Source: a virus
Virus record (IMG/VR): IMGVR_UViG_3300020204_000036
Coordinates: 1 to 64,000 of that record
Direction: 5' to 3' (one strand)
DNA: 64,000 nucleotides
Shown: positions 20,455 through 31,350 of the stretch, piece after piece
Layout: each line of letters begins with the position of its first letter
Position numbering within the stretch: the stretch's first letter is position 1
Position numbers and translations under genes: made by a program
The notes under the pieces: model-generated
The model's database searches: none
Told to the model about the DNA's origin: nothing
The model's input: the letters and a program-made list of their open reading frames with translations, nothing else

Positions 20455-20919
20455 ATGGCACAAGGAAATACTTATGGAGTTATTTTTCCATTTAGAGAAA
20501 GTCCTCTAAATTATTACTTCGGTTTGAGTGAAAACGCTGGTGATGAAATTAGAGCTAATCTTCTACATCTACTATTAACCGCAAAAGGAAGTAGATATTA
20601 TAATCCTGATTTTGGAACTAGGATATATGAATATATTTTTGACCCACTTGATGGCGAAACTTTTGATGCTATAAAATCAGAAGTCCAACAGCAAATTGAA
20701 AAATACATACCAAACTTAACCATTAATGATATAAGTGTTGTGCCGTATTTGCAGTCTGACGAGGCGCCAGGAGAATTGAATCAAGATTTATTAGGAACTA
20801 GTGAGATATATAAAATTCCTGGTAAAGAAACACAAGAATATACCGCTAAACTTACTATAGATTATACTGACGATAATAGTGCTTTTGGTTCAAGGGAATT
20901 TATAATACTTAATATATAA
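20455..20919 (+). CDS. 25: Baseplate wedge protein gp25-like
   Basis: The 154-residue protein has the gp25 pattern: N-terminal helices (ENAGDEIRANLLHLLLTAKG), then RYYNPDFGTRIYEYIFDP and a beta strand later in the domain. Gp25-family proteins lie at the wedge core and nucleate sheath assembly in contractile tails. It is slightly longer than T4 gp25 because of an acidic segment near nt 20755-20830. The gp6-like gene follows after 1 nt, matching the usual 25-6 gene order. Confidence 0.9.
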   Translation: MAQGNTYGVIFPFRESPLNYYFGLSENAGDEIRANLLHLLLTAKGSRYYNPDFGTRIYEYIFDPLDGETFDAIKSEVQQQIEKYIPNLTINDISVVPYLQSDEAPGELNQDLLGTSEIYKIPGKETQEYTAKLTIDYTDDNSAFGSREFIILNI

Positions 20920-20920
20920 T

Positions 20921-22759
20921 ATGGCAACACAAAAAATTAACTATACTAGTAGAGATTTTGATAGTCTAAGAAAAGACCTGATTAATTACACACAACAATA
21001 CTACCCCGACATAATCCAAAATTTTAACGACGCTTCAATTTTTTCAGTGTTGATGGATTTAAATGCCGCTATAGGTGATAATTTACATTTTCATATTGAC
21101 AGAAGTATACAAGAAACTGTTTTACAATATGCTCAGCAAAGGTCCTCTATTTTTAATATTGCAAGAACATATGGATTAAAAATTCCAGGTTTTAGACCAT
21201 CAGTTGCCCTTGCAGACATTTCGATACAAGTTCCGGCATTTGGAGATAATGAAGATACTCGTTATCTTGGTATCTTAAGAGCAGGTGCTCAGTTTAATGG
21301 AGGGGGTCAAACTTTCGAAACGGTTTATGATGTTGATTTTTCAACTCAATATAATAATGAAGGGTTTAATAACAGAACTAAAGTTCCTATTTTTGACGCT
21401 AACAATAAAATAATTAGTTATATAATGACTAAAAGAGAAGTGGTCGTTAATGGCGTGACTAAAGTTTATAAACAGGTTGTTAATGCTTCAGACGTTATTC
21501 CATTTTATAATTTCTTTTTACCTGAAAAAGATGTGTTGTCTGTGACAACTATAATTCAAAAAGACGGAACACAATATCAATCAACACCAACTAATGCGGA
21601 ATTTATAACAAGCCCAAATAAATGGTACGAAGTGGATGCTTTAGCAGAAGACACCGTCTTTATCGAAGACACTACAAAACCAATTGATAATGCGGGTATA
21701 AAAGTTGGAAGATATATTAAAACAGATAATAGATTTATTTCTGAATACACACCTGAAGGGTATATGAAAATTCAATTTGGTGCGGCAACAACAACACCAA
21801 ATCAACAATTACAACAGTTTGCAAATATTGGAATACCCTTGAAAATACAAAACTACCAAAATAACATAGGATTAGGTTTAACTGTAACACCAAATACCAC
21901 CTTATTTGTTCAATACCGAGTTGGTGGTGGAACGGCGTCAAATGTTGGTGTTGGAGCCATTAATCAAGTAGGGTTGATTGACTTAGCGGTTAACGGGCCA
22001 TCACCCCAAATTAATCAAAGCGTTATTCAGTCAATTAAAGTAAATAATGTTACAAGTGCTGTCGGTGGAGCAAATCAACCAACAATCGAAGAAGCAAGAA
22101 ATATGGTTGCATTTAATTTTGCGGCACAAAAAAGAGCCGTAACCGTAAATGATTATAAATCCTTGATTGACACAATGCCTGGTAAATTTGGAGCGCCGGC
22201 AAAAGTTGCAATTACAGAAAATAATAACAAAGTAACCGTTCAAATTTTATCTTACGACGGAGATGGTAATTTAACACAAACAGTTCCAAACGCACTTAAA
22301 ACAAATCTTGCAATTTACCTTTCTAAATATAGAATGATAAATGACTACATATCTATTGATGTCGCTAAAGTAATTGACTTGGAATTTGAAATTTCAGTTG
22401 TGATAGAAAACAATACCGCCCAAAGTCAGATAATTGCCCAAATAATAGACCAAGTTTCTAAATATATGAACCCTCAAAACAGGGACTTAGGGCAAAATGT
22501 AAATGTTTCAGATGTTAGAAACTTAATACAAAATACTGCCGGTGTCAGTACCTTAACGGATTTGAAAATTTACAATAAGGTTGGAGGGCAGTATTCTTCA
22601 TCAGAAACATCACAAAGATACGCCGACATTGAAACAAAACAAATTCTTTTGATTGACGATACTATTTTTGCAGAACCTGACCAAATTTACCAAATTAGAT
22701 TTGACTCAAGAGACATCAATGTCAGAGTCAAACAACTAAGAACTGTAGACTTCTACTAA
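20921..22759 (+). CDS. 6: Baseplate wedge protein gp6-like (baseplate J family)
   Basis: The 612-residue protein starts with the characteristic YTSRDFDSLRKDLINYTQ and continues with FNDASIFSVLMDLNAAIGDN, as in T4 gp6 and baseplate-J proteins. The middle carries the conserved TIEEARNMVAFNFAAQKR and VNDYKSLIDTMPG motifs. The C-terminal domain binds neighbouring wedges in T4. Gp6 dimers form the ring that links the wedges into a hexagonal baseplate. It is followed by a 74-nt AT-rich gap. Confidence 0.9.
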   Translation: MATQKINYTSRDFDSLRKDLINYTQQYYPDIIQNFNDASIFSVLMDLNAAIGDNLHFHIDRSIQETVLQYAQQRSSIFNIARTYGLKIPGFRPSVALADISIQVPAFGDNEDTRYLGILRAGAQFNGGGQTFETVYDVDFSTQYNNEGFNNRTKVPIFDANNKIISYIMTKREVVVNGVTKVYKQVVNASDVIPFYNFFLPEKDVLSVTTIIQKDGTQYQSTPTNAEFITSPNKWYEVDALAEDTVFIEDTTKPIDNAGIKVGRYIKTDNRFISEYTPEGYMKIQFGAATTTPNQQLQQFANIGIPLKIQNYQNNIGLGLTVTPNTTLFVQYRVGGGTASNVGVGAINQVGLIDLAVNGPSPQINQSVIQSIKVNNVTSAVGGANQPTIEEARNMVAFNFAAQKRAVTVNDYKSLIDTMPGKFGAPAKVAITENNNKVTVQILSYDGDGNLTQTVPNALKTNLAIYLSKYRMINDYISIDVAKVIDLEFEISVVIENNTAQSQIIAQIIDQVSKYMNPQNRDLGQNVNVSDVRNLIQNTAGVSTLTDLKIYNKVGGQYSSSETSQRYADIETKQILLIDDTIFAEPDQIYQIRFDSRDINVRVKQLRTVDFY

Positions 22760-22813
22760 ATCATTTATTTTATTTCTTAGATGATTAGTTTTTAATAAAA
22801 AACCTAAATTATC

Positions 22814-22820
22814 TATTTAT
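22814..22820 (+). promoter_or_regulatory. TATTTAT element upstream of 22834
   Basis: TATTTAT followed by TTTAAAATAA lies 13 nt before the ATG at 22834, in the gap after the gp6-like gene. Confidence 0.45.
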
Positions 22821-22833
22821 TTTAAAATAATTA

Positions 22834-25800
22834 ATGACAAAAACATATAGACTTAAGGCTCAACCACTAAAGGACCAAAATTTAAGAATCAGTGTAACCC
22901 AAGATTTTGACTTTTTAGAAATACTTTCTCTCAAATTGAGACAAGAGGATGTATACACTAGATTTTGTGCCGATTATGGTGTAGTAGCAGGAAGAGTTGT
23001 AGTTAACGGTGGTTATGGTGTCCCCAACGCCAATGTGTCAATTTTTGTCCCTTTGGATGTTTTTGATGAAAACGACCCAATAATATCAACATTATACCCT
23101 TACAAAAGACCTGAACAAAAAAACGAAGATGGTTTTAGATATAATCTACTACCATACGTTCAAGAGTATGGCGGTCACATGCCTACTGGCACGTTCCCAG
23201 ATGTGGAGGACGTTCTTAAAAGAAAAGAAGTACTACAAATTTACGAAAAATATTATAAATACACCGTCAAAACAAATGAAAGTGGTGATTTTATGATTGT
23301 TGGAGTGCCTTTAGGTATTCAAACTGCTGTATTGGATTTAGATTTATCTAATATTGGTTGTTTTTCATTAAGACCTTCAGACCTAATAAGATTAGGTCGA
23401 GGAAGTTCAGAACAATTTGATGGAGACAAATTTAAATCATCAACCGACTTAGATTCTTTACCACAAATTGTTGGACAAAAAAAAGACATTGATGTTGCAT
23501 CTTTTTGGGGTGAAGAAAATATTTGTAATGTTGGTATCACAAGAGTTGATTTTGATTTAAGAGATTTAGGAATCGAAATAACACCTCAGGCGGTTTTTAT
23601 GGGGTCTATATTTTCTACAAGTGAAGAGGATTTTCTAAAATCAAACTGTAAACCAAAAAAAGACTCTGGAAACTTATGTGATTTAGTAACAGGGCAAGGT
23701 AGGATTTTAGCCATTAGACAAACAATTAATTATGATGTAAACGGTAGACCCGCTTTGGAACAGTATTCTTTACCTGAAGGTGGAAAAGTTATTGACGACA
23801 ACGGGACTTGGTTGGTAAATGTTCCCATGAATTTAGATTATGTTACAACAAATGAATTCGGAGAACAAGTGTTGTCAACAGACCCGAATGTCGGAATACC
23901 AACAAAAGGTAAATATAGATTTAGAATTCAATTCCAAAATGAAGATGGTATGAGGGCTAGTGTATTAAGAGCCGATTATCTCGTCCCAAACGTAAAAGAA
24001 TGGGGATGGACAAATGCAAATGTAGATACACCAACAGACCCCGCTGCGCAGTTAAAATCATATGCCTTTAGTTTAGAGTGGGATGACTACGGAGATGTTA
24101 ATACCACAATAGGTCAACAAATGATTCAAGAGGCCGTCAATTGTCAAGATAAATTTTACGAGTTGCATTTCAACAAGGTTTATACTATTTCTAATTTTAT
24201 TGATAGGTGGAAATGGGGATTTAATAGAAGTAGACACTTGGGAATTAAAGAAATAACAGACAGAAGATGCACAACAACAACAAATAGATTTCCAGTCAAT
24301 GATGGTGTAAGAAACTTTGACTTTATTTTTTTCCTATTTAGTTTATTAACAATTTTAATGACCCCAACGTTTATAACTTTAATAATTATTTTACATGTAT
24401 TGGCCTTTTTATATCCGATAATACGAATTATTATAAATTTAATAATACGGTTGATTAATGGTGTCATTTATGGTATTTGTTTGGCGATAAGATTTATAAC
24501 TTTTGGAGCAAGACCGAAAGGTGGTTGTAAAAGAGAGCCGATAAAACCTTTAGATAAAACCAACCCTTTTAAAAGAATATCCTTACCGATGTTGTCTTAT
24601 CCTGATTGTGAAGCTTGCTCTTGTACCGATGAACCACTAACAGAAGACGCGACACAATCCCCGTTTGCACAGACTGCAAACGCTTCAATATCGTCACAAA
24701 ATAATAGCTCACTTGGAGACACAAATTCCACAGTTAGTTTCAGCACCTATAATTCGATATTAGCGGCAAACTCTAATGATGTTCCTGCTTACAACAATGG
24801 GGTTGCACAAGCAATGGCGGGTTACCAATTTCAAAATTTAGGAAATAATGATGATAAACTAATAAAAACACCAATTGCTGAAATTCCTGCTCAAGGTGGA
24901 ATAAAATTTTTAGCAAATGACATTACATTGTCACAATCTTTAAATCTTGCAAATTTAAGACAAAGATATTTTGATGGGGAAAACCTCATTCAAACCACTG
25001 TTAGAAACACAATTCCAAATACAATAACAGTTGATGCGTCACAACCATTTACCGATAGTGTATTAATGTTATTTGTCGATAGTGGAACATTCAATGGATT
25101 ACCACCTGGACAAATATTAACATTCCAAGATGTTAGTAAAATTAATGACCCTAACTTAACAGGAATTACAAACGCTAATCAATTTAACACTAATAGTATT
25201 ACAGGCACAACCTTGTTTAACGCATCAAGTTTAGTTACGGTTCCTGTGAATTATATAAATCAATCAGGAACACAACAAACCGCAAACTTGAAGTTAAAAA
25301 TCTCTGAAGATGGAAAAGATTATAAATTTCCTGCCGGTGTCGAATACTTTCAAGTAATTACAGGAGGGACTGTAACACAGTTTTCTGGTTTGACAAATAC
25401 CTCGGGAGGATTATTAAATAAATACCTATTTAAAAAAACACAAAGATTTTGTTATGGTCTGTTACCTCAACAGTGTGACTATGTATTCCCAATTAAATTT
25501 ATTGATGATTTTGCAAATTACGAGGTAATTTTCTTAACAAGAGGAACTGACCCATATACAGAAAAACAAAATATCAAATATGACTTATCAAAACTATTTG
25601 GTTACAACTTAGGAACTGGACCATTTGTTGAGGGTAGTTATTACTTGAATATACCAATTCAACAAAATACGGGTAGTGGTTTGTGGTTTAATGATTATAA
25701 AACACCAGAATCACATTTAGTTGCAAATAACACGAACGTTTCTCTTTATCATCCGTCATTTGGATTTACTCCTGACGCTACATTATTTTCGGCGTTTACA

Positions 25801-27687
25801 AATAACAGCCCATATTATTATAACTCGACCGATAAATCACAAAGCACGTTTAAAGCTTATAGTTCAGATGTTCTTAGTTTGGGGTATTTTACATTACCAC
25901 AAGGTGTGTATTCTAATATTCAACCAAGTGTTTGGAATAATAGATTAGCATTCCAATGGACAAACGGTGTTTTAACTCCTCAAGGTAATATTGAAGGTGG
26001 TTCATTAATCGCGTCTACTGCAGTTCCTGGAACTCCATTAAACACTACAAATACAACAACAAGAGTTTACTCACCAGCCTACCACACAACAGTAAATACA
26101 AATATTACAGTATCAAACTCAACAAATATTGTTTTCAGGTCAGATAGATTGCCAACTTCAGATATAACAGAAGTAAGTGGTAATAGTTCTTTTAGTTTAT
26201 TTTTAAACGACAACTTTTTTATATACACTGTTGATGGTGGTGGAGGAGTTACTTTAGCTCCCACAACTAATGGACCTGGTGATACAACAAACAACGCTCA
26301 AGACATTACAGGAGACACACCAAGTCAAATTTCAAATACTATTTTAGCATCATTAAACTGTGAAAATATGACAGTATTAAAATGTTACCAAGGTGGAGGA
26401 ACATCATTTTCAGTTCAAAATCCTTGTAGTGAAAACCCCAACGGTAAAAGAATGTCTGGAGGTTGTTATAAGTTTGTTGATAACCCACTGATTGTTTCAA
26501 TACCAAAAGACATAACTTACTTTTTTGAATGGAAGACTAGATTTAGAATGGTATTTGCCGCATGTAGAGGAATTTTCTCTCACGTATTTCAAAACAATTG
26601 GGTTAATGGAACATTATATATGTTTTCATTAAAAAAACAAACAATTTTTAGTATTACAGGACAACCTAAAAAATATAAGTTTTGTGGAACACCTGATAGT
26701 ACATTACGACCACATCAAGGACCAATATTTTACACTCGTGGAACTACCAATTCACTTTTCTATAGAAGTGCAGTATACGATGGAAATAACTTTATTGGTC
26801 AAAAACCAAGACAGGGAACATTCTTAAACCCAACATTACAAGATGCTAACTTTAAAGGGATGAATACTCGTAATCTTTTTTTTCCAACGACAATTATGGA
26901 TTTGGGGCCAAGAGATGAATTCACAAAACAAATTTGTACTAACCCTAATTTCGAAGGATATTTAATTGAAACAATCAAAAGCACATCATATAATGACAGT
27001 TCAGAAATTTTACAACTTTTTATCATATCAAGACTTATAAACTCAAACTTTTGGGGACAAGTTTTAGGTTTAGGAGATGCATCGATAAATAAAATGTTTT
27101 CGAGAAGTGAAGATAGAATAGATGGTGATGTTGCACAAATGTTTTCAATAAACTCTGAATACGGTATAGAAGAATTTGATGAAGACAACTATTCTGACAA
27201 TGAACTTTATTTAGGAACGGGAGATGCACTTATGGGGATATTTTTTAGTTCTAATACGGTAAACAGACTAACCTTGAGTCCAGGTATTCAAACCTTTACA
27301 CCATCACTAACAAACTTTTTCGGGTATCCAAAAACACAAGTTGTTCCAACATATCAATGGAAATCAGATGTAACTACAACAATATTTGGTTCAGATAAAA
27401 ACGATTGGTATACTAACGTATTATCAAGTGGTGGGTTTTATTCACAACCATATCAAAGATTTAGTTTCAAACCGCCAACAACACCATATTTTAATTCTTC
27501 AACAACAGGAAGAAGAGGTTTTATATACAACCAAACAACACAAGGCTTAGCAAATCCTAATTGGCCCGCAGGAACACCTCAACAGTATGTTGTTGGTGGT
27601 CCAAATCATTTTTATTATGGATTAAATAAAGGTAAAAGTGCGATAAACAGATACATTAAATTATACATTTTAAATCAAGATGAGTAA
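22834..27687 (+). CDS. Giant virion protein, 1617 aa, with internal membrane-like region
   Basis: Function unknown. The N-terminal ~400 residues include a carboxypeptidase-regulatory-like beta domain (VAGRVVVNGGYGVPNANVSI). At about residues 495-560 (nt 24316-24510) there is a strongly hydrophobic stretch with runs such as FFLFSLLTILM, TLIIILHVLAFLYP and IRIIINLIIRLI. This is enough for two or three membrane passes. A Cys-rich segment follows (CEACSCTDEP). The remaining ~1000 residues are Asn/Thr-rich and beta-like. Its position in the baseplate/tail block suggests a virion component. The membrane stretch is unusual for such a protein and could act at the host envelope. It overlaps the next gene by 8 nt. 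Confidence 0.65.
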   Translation: MTKTYRLKAQPLKDQNLRISVTQDFDFLEILSLKLRQEDVYTRFCADYGVVAGRVVVNGGYGVPNANVSIFVPLDVFDENDPIISTLYPYKRPEQKNEDGFRYNLLPYVQEYGGHMPTGTFPDVEDVLKRKEVLQIYEKYYKYTVKTNESGDFMIVGVPLGIQTAVLDLDLSNIGCFSLRPSDLIRLGRGSSEQFDGDKFKSSTDLDSLPQIVGQKKDIDVASFWGEENICNVGITRVDFDLRDLGIEITPQAVFMGSIFSTSEEDFLKSNCKPKKDSGNLCDLVTGQGRILAIRQTINYDVNGRPALEQYSLPEGGKVIDDNGTWLVNVPMNLDYVTTNEFGEQVLSTDPNVGIPTKGKYRFRIQFQNEDGMRASVLRADYLVPNVKEWGWTNANVDTPTDPAAQLKSYAFSLEWDDYGDVNTTIGQQMIQEAVNCQDKFYELHFNKVYTISNFIDRWKWGFNRSRHLGIKEITDRRCTTTTNRFPVNDGVRNFDFIFFLFSLLTILMTPTFITLIIILHVLAFLYPIIRIIINLIIRLINGVIYGICLAIRFITFGARPKGGCKREPIKPLDKTNPFKRISLPMLSYPDCEACSCTDEPLTEDATQSPFAQTANASISSQNNSSLGDTNSTVSFSTYNSILAANSNDVPAYNNGVAQAMAGYQFQNLGNNDDKLIKTPIAEIPAQGGIKFLANDITLSQSLNLANLRQRYFDGENLIQTTVRNTIPNTITVDASQPFTDSVLMLFVDSGTFNGLPPGQILTFQDVSKINDPNLTGITNANQFNTNSITGTTLFNASSLVTVPVNYINQSGTQQTANLKLKISEDGKDYKFPAGVEYFQVITGGTVTQFSGLTNTSGGLLNKYLFKKTQRFCYGLLPQQCDYVFPIKFIDDFANYEVIFLTRGTDPYTEKQNIKYDLSKLFGYNLGTGPFVEGSYYLNIPIQQNTGSGLWFNDYKTPESHLVANNTNVSLYHPSFGFTPDATLFSAFTNNSPYYYNSTDKSQSTFKAYSSDVLSLGYFTLPQGVYSNIQPSVWNNRLAFQWTNGVLTPQGNIEGGSLIASTAVPGTPLNTTNTTTRVYSPAYHTTVNTNITVSNSTNIVFRSDRLPTSDITEVSGNSSFSLFLNDNFFIYTVDGGGGVTLAPTTNGPGDTTNNAQDITGDTPSQISNTILASLNCENMTVLKCYQGGGTSFSVQNPCSENPNGKRMSGGCYKFVDNPLIVSIPKDITYFFEWKTRFRMVFAACRGIFSHVFQNNWVNGTLYMFSLKKQTIFSITGQPKKYKFCGTPDSTLRPHQGPIFYTRGTTNSLFYRSAVYDGNNFIGQKPRQGTFLNPTLQDANFKGMNTRNLFFPTTIMDLGPRDEFTKQICTNPNFEGYLIETIKSTSYNDSSEILQLFIISRLINSNFWGQVLGLGDASINKMFSRSEDRIDGDVAQMFSINSEYGIEEFDEDNYSDNELYLGTGDALMGIFFSSNTVNRLTLSPGIQTFTPSLTNFFGYPKTQVVPTYQWKSDVTTTIFGSDKNDWYTNVLSSGGFYSQPYQRFSFKPPTTPYFNSSTTGRRGFIYNQTTQGLANPNWPAGTPQQYVVGGPNHFYYGLNKGKSAINRYIKLYILNQDE

Positions 27688-29395
27688 TCAAAATGAAATA
27701 AGAATAGTTCTCGGCTCTGAAAGAAGTGCTGGTAGTGTCGATAGAGATGTTTTGATACAACCACCATTGATTGGGGATAGAAGAGAGTTGATTGAAGGAG
27801 ATAGAAGTATTTTAGTAAATCAACAAACTGTTTTCAATCAAGAAAGACAATCAAGTGATAAGTTTAGAGTTGCTGGTAAAATTACAAACCTTTTTGATAA
27901 CGTAGTTACCGGTAAAACTTCATATACGCCATTTAAAAATTATCTGTATTATACAAATGCCATAACAAACGCCACTAATAATTCTAATTTTTGGGAAGGA
28001 AATCCACAATTTGATGAATTTACAATGGTAAGAGTGAGTGGTATCACAGGTCATATTCCTTTTGTGACTAAAAGTGCGTCATCATATAATTGGTCATTTT
28101 ATATTAGTTATGCGTTTTCTAGCACTACTGCTCAAACAATGTCCTATACTGATGAAAAGTTTGGTGTAACAAATAGTGGTTTTTTGGCTGGTAACGGTAT
28201 ACCTTATGTTTTGACTACAGGTAAGTTTAACGGTAAACAACTTGTTTATTTTTATTGTGGGACAATTCACAACTTAAAAATTGGAGATTTTGTTGAACTA
28301 TCGGTCCCGATTAACAATAGAACAATTTTTCAAGTTTATTCTTTAGGTGATGGAACCATTAATTCAGAAGAAAAAGTTTTTACGATTTATGATTTAAAAT
28401 ACCCACCCGTTGATGTTCAAACAGGTATATATGGAAATTTAAAAAGAATTACTGAAACTTCGAACTCTGCAGAAACAAAATCAATATACTACGTAAGATT
28501 ACATAAAATAATAAAAAACAGCGAACAATGTAATATTGCTAAAATTGGTTTTGAAAACAATCCATTTGCTATTGATAGAAAATTAGAATATTCAGCACTT
28601 ACACCTAATCAAATACAAAGAGTTTCGATAAAAAATAATACTCAAAGTTTTTCATTCACATTTGACAAAGATATAAAAATTGCCCCTTACATTGACAACA
28701 ATGGAAAACCAATAACTGAATTATTTTTTACCGTGGTAAACAGAGGATATATGGGATGGTTTAACAAACCTTTTCCAAATCAAAATGGAACACTTAGCGG
28801 TATTGACATTGGATGGAACTTTAACTTTTTAGAAAATTCTGTTGATACTTGGTGGAATCACAGCAGTTCTTTGAACAAAGATAACATACCAACATTATCT
28901 TATTTCTATAACGGTCAAACTTTTTACTATAATGACATATTAAATGAAAATGATGTTATTTTTGGAGATTTTTGCGAATACAATTATATCGAGCAAAAAG
29001 AATATGTTTTGTCAAAAATAGTACATAAATATTCATTTAATGATATATTGTTTCAAACTTCAGGAACTCAAAACTATCCTGATGGTTATTTATATAACCC
29101 CCACCACTCAATACAAATTAGAGCTTTTAGCGATTATGTTGAAAATGGTGATAGACAATCTGTAGATGGTATACCAGGATATTCTTGGTTTAGTGAGTTC
29201 AATAATAAATGGTTATGGAGAGATTTATATACATATGGGTTTATTGATAGTGACGGTATAGGGGTTAATAACCCATTCATAAACGGAGCTCATTATCCAT
29301 TTCTAAATTGTATATTTTTACAATACCCAATTCAAAGAAATAACAATACATTCTCTAATGAATATCAACAAATTATAAACGACGATTGTGAATAA
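27680..29395 (+). CDS. Putative tail/baseplate protein, 571 aa
   Basis: No family was recognised. The N-terminus is polar (RIVLGSERSAGSVDRDVLIQ) and the rest is rich in aromatic residues, Asn and Thr, as in phage tail proteins. The C-terminal part has many Trp/Tyr residues (GYSWFSEFNNKWLWRDLYTY). It overlaps the 1617-aa gene by 8 nt and the following gene by 8 nt, so it is part of one translationally coupled tail operon. Confidence 0.65.
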   Translation: MSNQNEIRIVLGSERSAGSVDRDVLIQPPLIGDRRELIEGDRSILVNQQTVFNQERQSSDKFRVAGKITNLFDNVVTGKTSYTPFKNYLYYTNAITNATNNSNFWEGNPQFDEFTMVRVSGITGHIPFVTKSASSYNWSFYISYAFSSTTAQTMSYTDEKFGVTNSGFLAGNGIPYVLTTGKFNGKQLVYFYCGTIHNLKIGDFVELSVPINNRTIFQVYSLGDGTINSEEKVFTIYDLKYPPVDVQTGIYGNLKRITETSNSAETKSIYYVRLHKIIKNSEQCNIAKIGFENNPFAIDRKLEYSALTPNQIQRVSIKNNTQSFSFTFDKDIKIAPYIDNNGKPITELFFTVVNRGYMGWFNKPFPNQNGTLSGIDIGWNFNFLENSVDTWWNHSSSLNKDNIPTLSYFYNGQTFYYNDILNENDVIFGDFCEYNYIEQKEYVLSKIVHKYSFNDILFQTSGTQNYPDGYLYNPHHSIQIRAFSDYVENGDRQSVDGIPGYSWFSEFNNKWLWRDLYTYGFIDSDGIGVNNPFINGAHYPFLNCIFLQYPIQRNNNTFSNEYQQIINDDCE

Positions 29396-30230
29396 TAATT
29401 ATTACAGATTTAGTAATACACCAAATGATACGTTCATTAACATACCTGTTGAAGTGACTTTCGATATGGCAGGAAGAAATGATGGGATAGTTGAATTTGA
29501 AAATAATATATTACAAGATTTAATAAACGGTATTGATGATTTTGAAACCACAAGGTTTGCAAATAAACCTTATCCACAAACCCCTGATAAAACCGATATA
29601 AACTATGATTTTTACTTTTTAGATTCAACCGTTCAAGTTACAATGGCAACTTCAAGTGATTGGTCTGTTGATTACGCAAACGCGACATTCAAAGACTCTG
29701 AATTATTTTATTTTGCAAATTCATTTAAAGGTAGTTTTTTCAAATTGGATTTTTATGATACTAAAACAAATGAAAATCAAAAAGCATATTTCAGTGTAAT
29801 ATTACCAACACAACAAGGACAAACAAGGGTTGGGTTTTTGGGGCCATTAAATAACCAAACACAAGTGAAAGTAAAAAAACCAAAAATGAAATTGGACTAC
29901 ACAGGCGCAGATAAGGAAGGGTTTTTTATTTATTGGTTAAAAGAAAGAGATTTTATTAACATTACAGAACTTTATATGACTGCAAAGTTTTTTAACGCAA
30001 AAACAGGTCAATTTGTTAGATTTATGAATGAGCCACAATCCACATTCTCTGCGGGAAATAAATTTAATTTTGATAAATCACAATATTTTTATTATAAAGT
30101 GGAATTAGATTATACAAACTACGAATACCAAGTTTATAAAGAAATACCACAACAGAACCAATCCCCCACATTATTTAGAGTTGGCGACACGACAAATGTC
30201 ATAAAATGGTATGAATACGGAAACCCATAA
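29388..30230 (+). CDS. Putative tail protein, 280 aa, GTG start
   Basis: No family was recognised. The protein is beta-rich, with an opening segment NYYRFSNTPNDTFINIPVEV and later strands such as FFKLDFYDTKTNENQKAYFS. It begins with GTG inside the preceding gene and its stop overlaps the next ATG (TAATG). The unbroken coupling with neighbours supports a structural role in the tail. Confidence 0.6.
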   Translation: MNNNYYRFSNTPNDTFINIPVEVTFDMAGRNDGIVEFENNILQDLINGIDDFETTRFANKPYPQTPDKTDINYDFYFLDSTVQVTMATSSDWSVDYANATFKDSELFYFANSFKGSFFKLDFYDTKTNENQKAYFSVILPTQQGQTRVGFLGPLNNQTQVKVKKPKMKLDYTGADKEGFFIYWLKERDFINITELYMTAKFFNAKTGQFVRFMNEPQSTFSAGNKFNFDKSQYFYYKVELDYTNYEYQVYKEIPQQNQSPTLFRVGDTTNVIKWYEYGNP

Positions 30231-31318
30231 TGGAAGCAGAAAAATACTCAATTGTTGTATCTCCCGAAAACATTGTATCGGATATTTTTATAAAAACATA
30301 CAGTGGAGATAGTGGACTTCAAACATTTGGTGTTTATTCAGGTATGTCCTATATTTTAAGTGGTGGAACAGGTGGGACTTCATTACTTACGGGATTAACA
30401 ATTCCTATAATGCTAACTCAAACAATGAATGACATTGGTTTTTATAGTGAGTTTGACGGATTATTATTACAAAAAGATGTATTAACAAATTTGTTATTTT
30501 CTGCAAATACTTTAAGTCCATATGACGTATATTTTTATAATACGTCGGGAGATATTGAAATATCGTTCATCAAACTCTCGAATTATTTTGTGGATTGGGG
30601 CGACGGTAGTCCCATACAACAAGTTTCAAACCAACAAATAAATCACTTATATCCAACAACTCCTAGTGGATATACTATAACTTTTTCAGGTCAAAACACT
30701 TTTGGAATGACCGTAATTCAAAAACCTATTTTTGTTCCACTTACTGGCGTAACTATAACAAATTTACAAGGTAATTTTACTTTTACACCACAAGGTGGTG
30801 TGTGGTCAGGAATTCCAATTAGTTATGATTTTATCGCGACAGGTGATTCACAAAACAATGTTGTTTCACAAATATCAAGTTCATATACAAATGTTCCGTT
30901 TCCTGTTTCAGGATTTACAAAATCAAAATTAACTCAAGTAAAAAGATATGGACCTAATCCATACACAATAGGATACACATTCATAAAAAATGGAGCACCA
31001 TACGGTCAAATTGATTCAATTACCCCTTCATTTACTTCATACACAATTAATGATATAACATATTACGATTTTCCAAATGGGCAAACACTTTATTTATTAC
31101 AAAGTTCAGGATTTACTCAAAATGACTTATTATTTTCTGCCATAACAAAAAATGAATACCTATTAGATTTTGTTATGGACCCTGAAGTTCAAAGTGATGT
31201 TTATATTGAAAGAGGTAAATATACCGCATTTGAACCTTTACAAAGACTGAACGAAGTTGATAATTTAGGTGACATGATTAGATACGGTTATGGTTATTAT
31301 AAAATTAATGAAACATAA
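30230..31318 (+). CDS. Tail protein with PKD-like domain
   Basis: This 362-residue protein contains a PKD-like beta-sandwich at about residues 115-165. It is recognised by FVDWGDGSPIQ followed by HLYPTTPSGYTITF, where the DWGDG and H-x-Y pattern is typical. The N-terminal section is Gly/Ser/Thr-rich (YILSGGTGGTSLLTGL). PKD folds act as spacers or glycan/protein-binding modules in surface and fibre proteins. Its ATG overlaps the preceding stop. The rest is unrecognised. Confidence 0.6.
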   Translation: MEAEKYSIVVSPENIVSDIFIKTYSGDSGLQTFGVYSGMSYILSGGTGGTSLLTGLTIPIMLTQTMNDIGFYSEFDGLLLQKDVLTNLLFSANTLSPYDVYFYNTSGDIEISFIKLSNYFVDWGDGSPIQQVSNQQINHLYPTTPSGYTITFSGQNTFGMTVIQKPIFVPLTGVTITNLQGNFTFTPQGGVWSGIPISYDFIATGDSQNNVVSQISSSYTNVPFPVSGFTKSKLTQVKRYGPNPYTIGYTFIKNGAPYGQIDSITPSFTSYTINDITYYDFPNGQTLYLLQSSGFTQNDLLFSAITKNEYLLDFVMDPEVQSDVYIERGKYTAFEPLQRLNEVDNLGDMIRYGYGYYKINET

Positions 31319-31332
31319 AAAAAGACATAAAC

Positions 31333-31340
31333 TATTTATA
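31333..31340 (+). promoter_or_regulatory. TATTTATA element upstream of 31351
   Basis: TATTTATAAAATAAAAG lies 10 nt before the ATG at 31351, in the 32-nt gap after the PKD gene. It is one of the closest matches to the recurring element. Confidence 0.5.
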
Positions 31341-31350
31341 AAATAAAAGA

